From Flavobacteriales bacterium (GTDB lineage Bacteria > Bacteroidota > Bacteroidia > Flavobacteriales > BACL11): 9,508 nt of DNA. Shown here one piece after another: positions 1 through 6,483 of this stretch. The position numbers were made by a program, and so were the translations under genes. Position 1 is the stretch's first letter; each line of letters starts with the position of its first letter. The notes under the pieces were generated by a model. The model had not been told where the DNA came from. It was given only the letters and a program-made list of their open reading frames with translations, and made no database searches. The stretch spans positions 1 to 9,508 of the forward strand of contig JABHQB010000098.1 of assembly GCA_018695965.1 (NCBI GenBank), written 5' to 3'.

Positions 1-143
1 TTAGGATCAGCAATAGTTCGGATATTTTTTATTTTATCTCCTCTCTTTAGAGTTTTCGACATCCCTTTCACTTTTAAGGTTTTAGCAACTATAATTGTAT
101 CACCATCATTTAATACATTTCCTACAGAATCTTTAGTTTCCAT
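1..143 (-). CDS. PhnA-domain protein, C-terminus cut by window edge
   Basis: I translated this stretch by hand: 47 residues are present and the frame is still open at base 1. Residues 5-15 (DSVGNVLNDGD), followed by AKTLKVKG (20-27) and KRGDKIKNIR (33-42), match the C-terminal domain of PhnA/YjdM, a small beta-barrel domain. Here it would stand alone, as it often does in Bacteroidota, where I recall stand-alone forms of about 70 residues, without the N-terminal zinc ribbon of the long E. coli form. The family's role is not established; the phosphonate name is historical. The chosen ATG (143-141) gives the usual start just before the K-D-S motif. An in-frame ATG at 155-153 would add four residues, and a stop lies directly upstream of it. 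The gene overlaps the end of pcm by 11 nt, so translational coupling with pcm is likely. No Shine-Dalgarno sequence is visible. Confidence 0.8.
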   Translation of the reverse strand, partial: METKDSVGNVLNDGDTIIVAKTLKVKGMSKTLKRGDKIKNIRTIADP

Positions 144-783
144 TAGTTTTATCATTTAGCATGGGTACAAATGAAAATTTCCCATGAGTTGTTATTTTAG
201 TTTCTGTTTCCGATATTTTTTCGATAAGTTTCATTACTTGTACATCACCTTCCCCTATAGGAGCTACCATTCTCCCTCCTACCTTTAATTGTTGTATAAG
301 ATCTTCAGGAATAGTAGGAGCACCACAAGTCACTATTATTTTGTCAAATGGAGCAAATTGTTCCAAACCTTTATAACCATCTCCATAATAGAAATTACAG
401 TTGTACCCTAATTCTGGTAAAAATTCCTTTGTTTTCTGAAAAAGTTCTTTTTGTCTTTCTATAGTATAAACATTTGCTTCCATACCAATCAATACCGCTG
501 CCTGATATCCTGAACCTGTACCTACTTCTAATACTTTCTCATAAGGATTCAACTCCAAAAGCTGAGTCTGAAAAGCTACTGTATATGGTTGAGAAATAGT
601 TTGTCCTGCACCAATAGGAAAAGGTTTGTCCTGATATGCAAATTGTACAAATGCATTATCTAAAAATAGATGCCTAGGAATCTCATTTATCATATTCAAA
701 ACAGATTCGTTAGAAATTCCTTTTTTTCTTATCTTGTCTACTAATATTTGCCGTAATCCTTTATGCCTAAAAGTATCCTTCAT
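133..783 (-). CDS. pcm: Protein-L-isoaspartate O-methyltransferase
   Basis: This 216-residue cytosolic enzyme transfers a methyl group from S-adenosylmethionine to L-isoaspartyl residues in aged proteins, which starts their repair to aspartate. The length is normal for the family. The N-terminal helical part carries IPRHLF (35-40), the equivalent of the family's VPRHxF segment. Residues 60-70, GQTISQPYTVA, are the family signature that lines the isoaspartyl-peptide site. SAM-binding motif I is VLEVGTGSGYQAAVL (84-98), and a later KIIVTCGAP segment followed by LKVGGRMVAPIG gives the other Rossmann-fold motifs. The start ATG lies about 80 bp from the divergent lipoprotein gene, so it is probably first in a transcript that continues into the PhnA-domain gene, with which it overlaps. 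No disrupting mutations are seen. Confidence 0.96.
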   Translation of the reverse strand: MKDTFRHKGLRQILVDKIRKKGISNESVLNMINEIPRHLFLDNAFVQFAYQDKPFPIGAGQTISQPYTVAFQTQLLELNPYEKVLEVGTGSGYQAAVLIGMEANVYTIERQKELFQKTKEFLPELGYNCNFYYGDGYKGLEQFAPFDKIIVTCGAPTIPEDLIQQLKVGGRMVAPIGEGDVQVMKLIEKISETETKITTHGKFSFVPMLNDKTNGN

Positions 784-864
784 TTTATAGTTTTACAGAT
801 AATAAATTTATATTTTCGCAACTGTTTTATTTTATAACAAATAAAGAATAAAAAATTAAATATT
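784..864. promoter_or_regulatory. Divergent intergenic region with weak plus-strand promoter candidate
   Basis: This 81-bp AT-rich gap separates the divergent pcm (minus) and lipoprotein (plus) genes, so it must hold promoters for both. On the plus strand TATATTTT at 809-816 is one mismatch from the Bacteroidota -7 element TAnnTTTG and would put transcription start roughly 40 bases before the TTG start codon. No convincing -33 element sits upstream of it. On the minus strand I see only poor matches, such as TAAATTTA. No operator-like inverted repeat stands out. Confidence 0.3.
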
Positions 865-1743
865 TTGAAAAATAATTCATATAAAAATACACACTCTTTT
901 GTTAATATTACTTTTCTGTTTCTTATCAGTTTATTTTTTATATCTTCTTGCGATAAAGAAGAAAACATTCAAGAGGTTCCTTCTTATATACACATTGAAG
1001 ATCTAATTCTAACAACTAACTCATCTGAAGGAGCAAATACTCATAACATTACAGATGTTTGGGTATATGTCGAAAGTGATAGTGAGATTGAATTTAGAGG
1101 AACTTACCCTCTGCCTGCCACTATTCCTTTGCTAAAAACAGATAGTACAAAAATCTATATTCGTGCTGGAATAAAAGATAACGGAATTGCTGGAACCAGA
1201 GTGAGATACAGCTTTTATAAAACCTTTGAAACGGATGTCTTTTTAGTAAAAGATAGTATTGTAAATATCAATCCAAATTTTGAATATGTAAGTAATGCTA
1301 ACTTTGAAATTGAGAACTTTGAAGGTGTTGGCACTAATATTGATACTACTATAAAATCGGATATTGACTTTGAAATAGAAACAGAAGGTGGAAACAAATA
1401 CGCTCATGCTATTTTAGATGATGACAATCTGATCTTTGAAGTAGCAACGGAAGAATTTGAAAATTTACCACAAGTAGGAGCTCCAGTATACATAGAATTA
1501 GACTATAAATCTAATCATGATTTTATGGTTGGAGCCTATATAAATTATCCTTTTTCTGTAGTAAACAGAGAATTACTTTGGGTAACTCCTAAAGAAGATT
1601 GGAATAAAATTTACATTAATATGACTGGAACGGTAAGTGAGGCAATTGACAATACTTCCCTTAAATTTTATATTAATATGTTCAGAACAGACACAACACA
1701 AGATGCCTGGATAGAATTTGATAATTTTAAACTAGTATACTAA
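865..1743 (+). CDS. Predicted surface-exposed lipoprotein of unknown function
   Basis: This 292-residue protein starts with KNNSYKN, a hydrophobic segment (about 15-27) and the lipobox I-S-S-C with Cys29 as the predicted lipidation site. The residues after it, D-K-E-E, resemble the K-(D/E)2 lipoprotein export signal described in Capnocytophaga, so transport to the cell surface is inferred. The N-terminal half (about 40-130) contains HNITDVWVYV and PLPATIPLL, a pattern I recall from unnamed Bacteroidota lipoproteins. The C-terminal part (about 155-292) is beta-rich and ends DAWIEFDNFKLVY, which suggests a jelly-roll, carbohydrate-binding-like fold; that is inference. The start is taken as TTG at 865: the frame is open back to a stop at 835 but has no ATG, and TTG gives an ideal signal peptide. 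The dehydrogenase gene begins one base after the stop codon. No enzymatic motif is seen. Confidence 0.82.
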   Translation: MKNNSYKNTHSFVNITFLFLISLFFISSCDKEENIQEVPSYIHIEDLILTTNSSEGANTHNITDVWVYVESDSEIEFRGTYPLPATIPLLKTDSTKIYIRAGIKDNGIAGTRVRYSFYKTFETDVFLVKDSIVNINPNFEYVSNANFEIENFEGVGTNIDTTIKSDIDFEIETEGGNKYAHAILDDDNLIFEVATEEFENLPQVGAPVYIELDYKSNHDFMVGAYINYPFSVVNRELLWVTPKEDWNKIYINMTGTVSEAIDNTSLKFYINMFRTDTTQDAWIEFDNFKLVY

Positions 1744-1744
1744 T

Positions 1745-2632
1745 ATGAAGAATATTACAGTAATTGGAGCTGGAACAATGGGGAACGGAATAGCACATGC
1801 TTTTGCACAAAGCGGATATTCTGTAAATTTAGTTGATATTTCTGCGGATTCATTAGATAGAGCAATTGATACTATCACAAAGAATTTAGATAGATTACTT
1901 TCTAAAGAAAAAATATCCGAGCTAGATAAAAACAATACTCTATCCAATATATCTACAAATACTGATTTAACCGATGCAGTAAAAGATGCAGACTTAGTAA
2001 TAGAAGCTGCAACTGAAAATATAGATATTAAACTAAAAATATTTAAACAACTAGATGAAATATGTGATGATAATACAATCCTAGCAACAAATACTTCTTC
2101 TATTTCTATTACTAAGATAGGTTCTGTTACAAATAGAAACGACAAAGTCATTGGAATGCATTTTATGAATCCTGTACCAATAATGAAATTAGTTGAAGTA
2201 ATAAGAGGAAAAGAAACTTCTGATAGCACCACTACTACTATTATGAAACTTTCCAAGAACTTAGGAAAAGTTCCTGTAGAAGTAAATGATGCTCCAGGAT
2301 TTGTAGCCAACAGAATTCTGATGCCTATGATAAATGAAGCTATATTAACTTTAGAGGAAAACGTTTCTGGAGTAGAGGAAATTGATACTGTTATGATCTT
2401 AGGAATGTCTCATCCAATGGGACCATTACATCTGGCCGACTTTATCGGATTAGATGTTTGTCTTTCAATTTTAGAAGTAATGCATGAAGGATTCAAAAAT
2501 CCAAAATATGCTCCTAGCAAAACATTAATTAGTCTGGTTTCTGAAGGTAAATTAGGGATAAAATCAGGAGAAGGTTTTTATGATTATTCTGATGGACCAA
2601 GGAATAAAAAGATATCATCACAATTCAAATAA
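1745..2632 (+). CDS. hbd: 3-hydroxybutyryl-CoA dehydrogenase (NAD-dependent)
   Basis: This 295-residue cytosolic enzyme oxidises (S)-3-hydroxyacyl-CoA to 3-oxoacyl-CoA, or the reverse, in beta-oxidation, butyrate or aromatic-acid catabolism. The N-terminal Rossmann domain has the dinucleotide motif G8-A-G10-T-M-G13, and Asp31 at the end of the second strand favours NAD over NADP. Catalytic residues align with human short-chain hydroxyacyl-CoA dehydrogenase: Ser118 in NTSS, His139 in HFMNP, Glu151 in KLVEVI and Asn189 in PGFVANR. The C-terminal helical dimerisation domain shows MSHPMGPLHLADFIGLD and ends with GIKSGEGFYDY, both typical. Length is normal for a single-domain HBD, not a fused FadB-type protein. 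The ATG follows the lipoprotein stop by one base, so it is probably translated by coupling; a strong terminator lies 5 bp after the stop. Physiological direction and chain length cannot be read from the sequence. Confidence 0.95.
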   Translation: MKNITVIGAGTMGNGIAHAFAQSGYSVNLVDISADSLDRAIDTITKNLDRLLSKEKISELDKNNTLSNISTNTDLTDAVKDADLVIEAATENIDIKLKIFKQLDEICDDNTILATNTSSISITKIGSVTNRNDKVIGMHFMNPVPIMKLVEVIRGKETSDSTTTTIMKLSKNLGKVPVEVNDAPGFVANRILMPMINEAILTLEENVSGVEEIDTVMILGMSHPMGPLHLADFIGLDVCLSILEVMHEGFKNPKYAPSKTLISLVSEGKLGIKSGEGFYDYSDGPRNKKISSQFK

Positions 2633-2637
2633 TAATA

Positions 2638-2665
2638 AAAAAGGGAATCTTTCGATTCCCTTTTT
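2638..2665. terminator. Bidirectional intrinsic terminator between convergent genes
   Basis: A perfect 12-bp stem (2638-2649 with 2654-2665) closes a TTTC loop at 2650-2653. The core is GGGAATC/GATTCCC, flanked by five A on the left and five T on the right, so each strand's transcript gets a GC-containing hairpin with a U-rich tail. It lies 5 bp after the dehydrogenase stop codon and 3 bp after the convergent protease stop codon, and should end both transcripts. Confidence 0.92.
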
Positions 2666-2668
2666 ATT

Positions 2669-5536
2669 TTATTCTAGCACTATCTTTTTTGTGAGATCTT
2701 GATTTTTAGTCTTTATTTCTAAATAATAAATTCCCTTACTATATACCGATAAATCAATTTTATTATCTGAAATACTTAGTTGTTTTTCTATAATAATCTC
2801 TCCTAAAGTATTAATTACTTTTACAAAAGCATCTTCTTCCAAAGCAAATTCCACAACTCCTTTTGTCGGGTTAGGGAACACATCAATATCTAAATTGAAT
2901 CCAATTATTGAATTAATACTTGTCGCATCATATAAATATACATCATCAATTGCAGCTTCTACTAAACTTCCTCCATCTAAATATTGTCCTAACCTGATAC
3001 TATCAGAAGCAATAAATCTTATACTAAAATCAGAGGTAATATTCACATAATCAGTCACTCTGAAAGAAAATTTTCTCCAACGATTATCCGAAGTCATATT
3101 ATTCTCTATATAAACCCAATTATTACCATCGTCTGTTATTTGAACCTGCCACCAATCTGCTCCAGGATTTGCTCCTGTAGGAGGAGAATTAGTATACCAT
3201 CTGTAATATGAAAAGGTAGGATTATTATAGTTTGTTAAATCATAAGGTGGTGAAGTTAATGTTGTATGACCATCATCTATATCCTGTTCTCCGATAGTAC
3301 CTCCAGTCATGTCATTACCTGTAAATGCACAAAAAGCTCCAAAAGGAGTATGTTGAAAAGGAGTTTGAACAAAAATAGAGTCTGAGATGTTTCCATAATA
3401 AGTCCCCTCTGGAACTCCTATTTCCCATAAACCAGTAGTTGCATTATCTGAAGGATGAGAAATATCCCAAAATCCAATGTTAAAATCAAAATCTTGCTCC
3501 TCTATTAACTCATATCCTACTAAAATAAAGTACGGTAAGTTTGGATGATTATCTAGATGAGCAGAAAATGGAGTAATGGCAGCTTTCTTTCCATAATTAT
3601 CAACAAGTGACAAATAATAAGCAACCACAGTTCCTTCAGATTGAGATGGTATTTGAGCAGAATAATCATTACCCGAAACTATTGTTAGTGGAATACTATC
3701 CCAATTAGTAGAATTATTTAACTTATAATAACAATATGCATTATTTAAAGCCCATGGGTAGGTCAGATCAATCTCTGCATCTATATCAATTTGTACACCT
3801 CCTAAAGATTCATCAAGCTCTGTATGCGTAAGATCTGCATTTGAAAGTAATGTAATTCCATGTAAAGCAAAGGCATCTACTATTGCGTTATCATTAGGTG
3901 TTCCATTAAATATATTTCCATCATCATCATCAGAATAAAGGAATTCTAATAATACGTCTGTATATATCATACCTTCTGTACCATCAGGACCATCAGGACC
4001 TCCATCATATAAATCAACAAATAATTCTAATGCCTGATGCATATTTCCTAAATTAAGATAGGTATCCCAAAACGCTCCACAAATAATCTCTCCATCTGCA
4101 TGAACCTCTCCAACTAAATCTTGAGGATATACCTTTGCAACTGAATCGTACTCTCTTACATTACTATTAGGGTCATTTAACAACCATCCTTCTCCTAAAA
4201 CAGGATAGCCTGTTAAAGATAACGCCCAGATATCTGCAGTTCCTTCATTAAATCCACCATTCCACATTCCTGCTCCAGAATTATATCTATAATCATTAAT
4301 AGCGTGACCATATTCATGATAAGCAACATCTGGAATTTTTGCACTAGCATTACATCCTCCTCCCTCATCATAAAAATTTATTGTTCCTCCACCATAGAAG
4401 GCGTTACATGTATTAGTAGTAAGATCAACATTAGTTTCCATTGAGAAATCTAATCCTCCAAATAGAGGAAAATAATTTTTAAAATGAGTATGAATATTAT
4501 TGACTGCATAAAAAGCAGTTCTCTCTGAGATAGTAGAATTTGTATTGTCAAATACAACATTACTATTTGTCGAAGAAGTGTTAAAACTAGGTACTACACT
4601 ATTTGTTTGTACTTGAGTATAAGCCCCTTCTAAATAATAGGTTGCATTTCCAGTGTTAGATGGTAATGTAACTTCTCCAAGACTATCTGTAAAGTAATTA
4701 GTATTATTATATCTGACCTTTAAATCTACAAGATCTTCTATTGAAGAAGCATTGTTAGGATTTGTTGTGTAGACCTCTCCTTCCACATGAATAGTAGCTT
4801 GTGGAAGTTCAAATTTAATCTCATTTCTTCTCATAAGCAACTCTCCCGTATTAGCATCAACATAGCATACATATTCTGCTGGACCAATATTGTTTTTTGT
4901 ACTTAAATGTACTACATAAACTAAATGATACTCGTAATTTCCGTTTTTTGGAATTGGTAGTATCTTTAAATTCTCTTCTATATCACTATCCGTAATAGAA
5001 AATGGTAAATTCTGTTTTGCAGAAATTAAAGATGATGAAGAGGGAAAAGTTGGAATAATAGATATATTAATATCTGAAAATACATCCAAACCAAAAACAA
5101 CAACCTCATTATTTTTATTCATTTTCAAATAAAGTCTGCTATCAAGAACTTCCAAGTCTTGATAAGATTGAGTGTAAATATAATTTTTATATTTTTCGTT
5201 TTCTGTTTCAGATGTAAGTCTCAAATCTCCAAAAGGAACATTAAATACAGATAAATTATTTACAATAAAATCTGATGGATTTATGATAGATATTCCTTCT
5301 CCAAAAGCTCTGTGAGGTTTTCTGTTATTTTCATTAAAATACACATACCAATTTGGATTCAATGATTGAAATTCTTTCCATGCAAACCCATTTCTTAAAT
5401 GATACTGGACATCAGTATTCAAATGAATTGCCTGTTTAATATACCTTACTTCATACTCGTCCTTATGAAAATGATCTCCAGAAAAAACAGGAACACAAAA
5501 GATAGTTGAGAAAATTACAAATAATATTTTTTTCAT
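2669..5536 (-). CDS. Secreted M36 (fungalysin-type) metalloprotease with T9SS sorting domain
   Basis: This 955-residue protein is a predicted extracellular zinc endopeptidase. A signal peptide covers about residues 1-19. Next come an FTP-like propeptide (about 85-165) and a PepSY-like segment with YVDANTGELL (about 225-235), both usually removed on activation. The catalytic domain (about 330-560) holds the zinc site H407-E-Y-G-H411 and the third ligand Glu431 in GGFNEGTADIW, the M36 arrangement. A DDDDGNIFNGTPND segment and a GPDGPDG turn are acidic and may bind calcium. After the protease come an Ig-like beta-sandwich (about 565-670) and a jelly-roll/MAM-like domain (about 680-868). The last 70 residues, beginning VFPNPTKG (886) and ending KKIVLE, form a type A T9SS C-terminal domain, which targets export and surface attachment or release. 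The gene is convergent with the dehydrogenase and appears to have its own promoter. The frame is intact. Substrate is unknown. Confidence 0.94.
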   Translation of the reverse strand: MKKILFVIFSTIFCVPVFSGDHFHKDEYEVRYIKQAIHLNTDVQYHLRNGFAWKEFQSLNPNWYVYFNENNRKPHRAFGEGISIINPSDFIVNNLSVFNVPFGDLRLTSETENEKYKNYIYTQSYQDLEVLDSRLYLKMNKNNEVVVFGLDVFSDINISIIPTFPSSSSLISAKQNLPFSITDSDIEENLKILPIPKNGNYEYHLVYVVHLSTKNNIGPAEYVCYVDANTGELLMRRNEIKFELPQATIHVEGEVYTTNPNNASSIEDLVDLKVRYNNTNYFTDSLGEVTLPSNTGNATYYLEGAYTQVQTNSVVPSFNTSSTNSNVVFDNTNSTISERTAFYAVNNIHTHFKNYFPLFGGLDFSMETNVDLTTNTCNAFYGGGTINFYDEGGGCNASAKIPDVAYHEYGHAINDYRYNSGAGMWNGGFNEGTADIWALSLTGYPVLGEGWLLNDPNSNVREYDSVAKVYPQDLVGEVHADGEIICGAFWDTYLNLGNMHQALELFVDLYDGGPDGPDGTEGMIYTDVLLEFLYSDDDDGNIFNGTPNDNAIVDAFALHGITLLSNADLTHTELDESLGGVQIDIDAEIDLTYPWALNNAYCYYKLNNSTNWDSIPLTIVSGNDYSAQIPSQSEGTVVAYYLSLVDNYGKKAAITPFSAHLDNHPNLPYFILVGYELIEEQDFDFNIGFWDISHPSDNATTGLWEIGVPEGTYYGNISDSIFVQTPFQHTPFGAFCAFTGNDMTGGTIGEQDIDDGHTTLTSPPYDLTNYNNPTFSYYRWYTNSPPTGANPGADWWQVQITDDGNNWVYIENNMTSDNRWRKFSFRVTDYVNITSDFSIRFIASDSIRLGQYLDGGSLVEAAIDDVYLYDATSINSIIGFNLDIDVFPNPTKGVVEFALEEDAFVKVINTLGEIIIEKQLSISDNKIDLSVYSKGIYYLEIKTKNQDLTKKIVLE

Positions 5537-5568
5537 TTATTTTATATTTTTAAAGTTGTAAAAATACA

Positions 5569-5576
5569 CAAATCTA
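5569..5576 (-). promoter_or_regulatory. Candidate -7 promoter element for the M36 protease
   Basis: Read on the minus strand the sequence is TAGATTTG, a full match to the Bacteroidota -7 consensus TAnnTTTG. It lies 32 bp upstream of the protease ATG, in the 78-bp gap after the phosphodiesterase gene, which would give a leader of about 25 nt. No clear -33 TTG/TTTG lies at the usual distance, so the call rests on the -7 box and position alone. Confidence 0.5.
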
Positions 5577-5604
5577 TTCAGAATAAAGGAAACTTTGTTC
5601 TATT

Positions 5605-5626
5605 AAAAAAGAATCTATTTACTCTT
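5605..5626 (-). terminator. Weak terminator-like hairpin at the end of the phosphodiesterase gene
   Basis: On the minus strand AAGAGT (5626-5621) can pair with ATTCTT (5614-5609), including one G-U pair, around a 6-nt loop that contains the TAG stop codon. Four further T follow. The stem is only 6 bp and AU-rich, so termination would be partial at best and read-through into the protease gene is possible. Confidence 0.25.
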
Positions 5627-6388
5627 AGTTAACAAAATAGTTTCTCCATCAAATGCGGGACTTACATTTTCTGGAAGTTCTTGTAGCAAATCATCATGTT
5701 TCCCCATAAAATGACTAATATGTGTAAATAAAGCTTTTTTTGGACTCACCTCTTCTATTAGTTTTAGAGACTCATCTAAATTAAAATGAGATATATGTTT
5801 CTTTTTTCTTAAAGAGTCAATAATTAATAAGTCTGCATCTTTAATCTTTTCTTTCTCTTTATCAGATATATAACTAACATCAGTTATATAAACAAAGTCC
5901 TGTATTCTGAAACCAAATACAGGCGTCTTATAATGCATTACTTCAATTGGAACAATTTCAGTTTCATTAACTTTAAAAGGAGTATTACTAATAGTGTTAA
6001 TATTTACTCTTGGTATTCCTGGACAATCATCTCCAGAGAACACGTAATGAAACTCTCTTTTCAGTGCATCTCCTACTCTCTTTGTTGTAAATATTTGCAT
6101 ATCCTTCTTCCATTTATGATTAAAAGCCCTTACGTCATCCATTCCTGCAATATGATCTTTATGCTCATGAGTAAACAAAATTGCATCTACTTTTTGTACG
6201 TTCTCTCTTAGCATTTGTTGCCTAAAATCAGGTCCTGTATCCACTACAATTGTTTGTCCATCTACTTCAATCATTACTGAAGATCTTAGCCTTTTGTCTT
6301 TCTGATTATCAGACAAACAAACATCACAACTACATGCAATTACAGGTACACCTTGAGATGTTCCTGTTCCTAATAAAGTTATCTTCAT
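5615..6388 (-). CDS. PhnP-like metallo-beta-lactamase-fold phosphodiesterase
   Basis: This 257-residue cytosolic protein belongs to the metallo-beta-lactamase fold and resembles PhnP, a phosphoribosyl cyclic phosphate phosphodiesterase. It begins MKITLLGTGTSQGVP, typical of the family. The dinuclear metal site is complete: H74-E-H76-K-D78-H79, His152, Asp170 in YITDVS, and His223. The extra structural zinc site known from E. coli PhnP also appears complete: Cys19, Cys21 and Cys24 near the N-terminus, and His226 three residues after His223 in THISH. All metal ligands are therefore present and the enzyme should be active. Substrate is uncertain, because PhnP homologues are common outside phosphonate operons and no C-P lyase gene is visible here; a cyclic nucleotide or other phosphodiester is equally possible. 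It is transcribed away from the 476-residue gene, and the protease follows 78 bp downstream on the same strand. Confidence 0.9.
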   Translation of the reverse strand: MKITLLGTGTSQGVPVIACSCDVCLSDNQKDKRLRSSVMIEVDGQTIVVDTGPDFRQQMLRENVQKVDAILFTHEHKDHIAGMDDVRAFNHKWKKDMQIFTTKRVGDALKREFHYVFSGDDCPGIPRVNINTISNTPFKVNETEIVPIEVMHYKTPVFGFRIQDFVYITDVSYISDKEKEKIKDADLLIIDSLRKKKHISHFNLDESLKLIEEVSPKKALFTHISHFMGKHDDLLQELPENVSPAFDGETILLTKSK

Positions 6389-6412
6389 AATTTAAAAAAA
6401 TATAATGATGTA

Positions 6413-6420
6413 AAAATATA
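6413..6420 (-). promoter_or_regulatory. Weak -7 promoter candidate for the phosphodiesterase gene
   Basis: On the minus strand the sequence is TATATTTT, one mismatch from TAnnTTTG, ending 24 bp before the ATG. A TTTG at 6438-6435 is only 14 nt upstream, shorter than the usual spacing to a -33 element. It is followed by TACA, as is similar sequence upstream of the protease gene. Low confidence. Confidence 0.2.
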
Positions 6421-6452
6421 GATTTATACCTACACAAATAGAAATAAGTCAT

Positions 6453-6460
6453 TAAATTTG
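6453..6460 (+). promoter_or_regulatory. Candidate -7 promoter element for the 476-residue protein operon
   Basis: TAAATTTG is an exact match to the Bacteroidota -7 element TAnnTTTG and is followed by C, as is common. It sits in the 95-bp divergent gap, 23 bp before the ATG at 6484, so the leader would be short (about 17 nt). A -33 TTG is not obvious; only ATTTA near 6422 is at about the right distance. Confidence 0.5.
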
Positions 6461-6483
6461 CTGCGTTTTTCAAAAGATAAAAA

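Noticed and set aside
780..968. Minus-strand open frame of 62 codons across the pcm-lipoprotein gap
   Set aside because: It overlaps the lipoprotein signal peptide and the divergent promoter region, is dominated by Phe/Lys/Ile from AT-rich DNA, and resembles no family.
1215..1397. Minus-strand open frame inside the lipoprotein gene
   Set aside because: Short, antisense to a supported gene, no recognisable motif or independent start context.
1732..2310. Minus-strand open frame of 192 codons opposite the dehydrogenase
   Set aside because: It is antisense to a well-supported HBD with all catalytic residues; its Ser/Phe/Ile/Val-rich composition is the usual shadow of the plus-strand codons.
3982..3999. 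Tandem 9-bp direct repeat CATCAGGAC
   Set aside because: It lies within the protease reading frame and encodes a Gly-Pro-Asp repeat in an acidic loop; no sign of a mobile or regulatory element.
5933..6211. Plus-strand open frame inside the phosphodiesterase gene
   Set aside because: Antisense to the metal-binding region of the PhnP-like gene; no motif.
1..6388. PhnA-like and PhnP-like genes as parts of a phosphonate (C-P lyase) cluster
   Set aside because: They are more than 5 kb apart in separate units with no other phn gene between; both families are common outside phosphonate metabolism.
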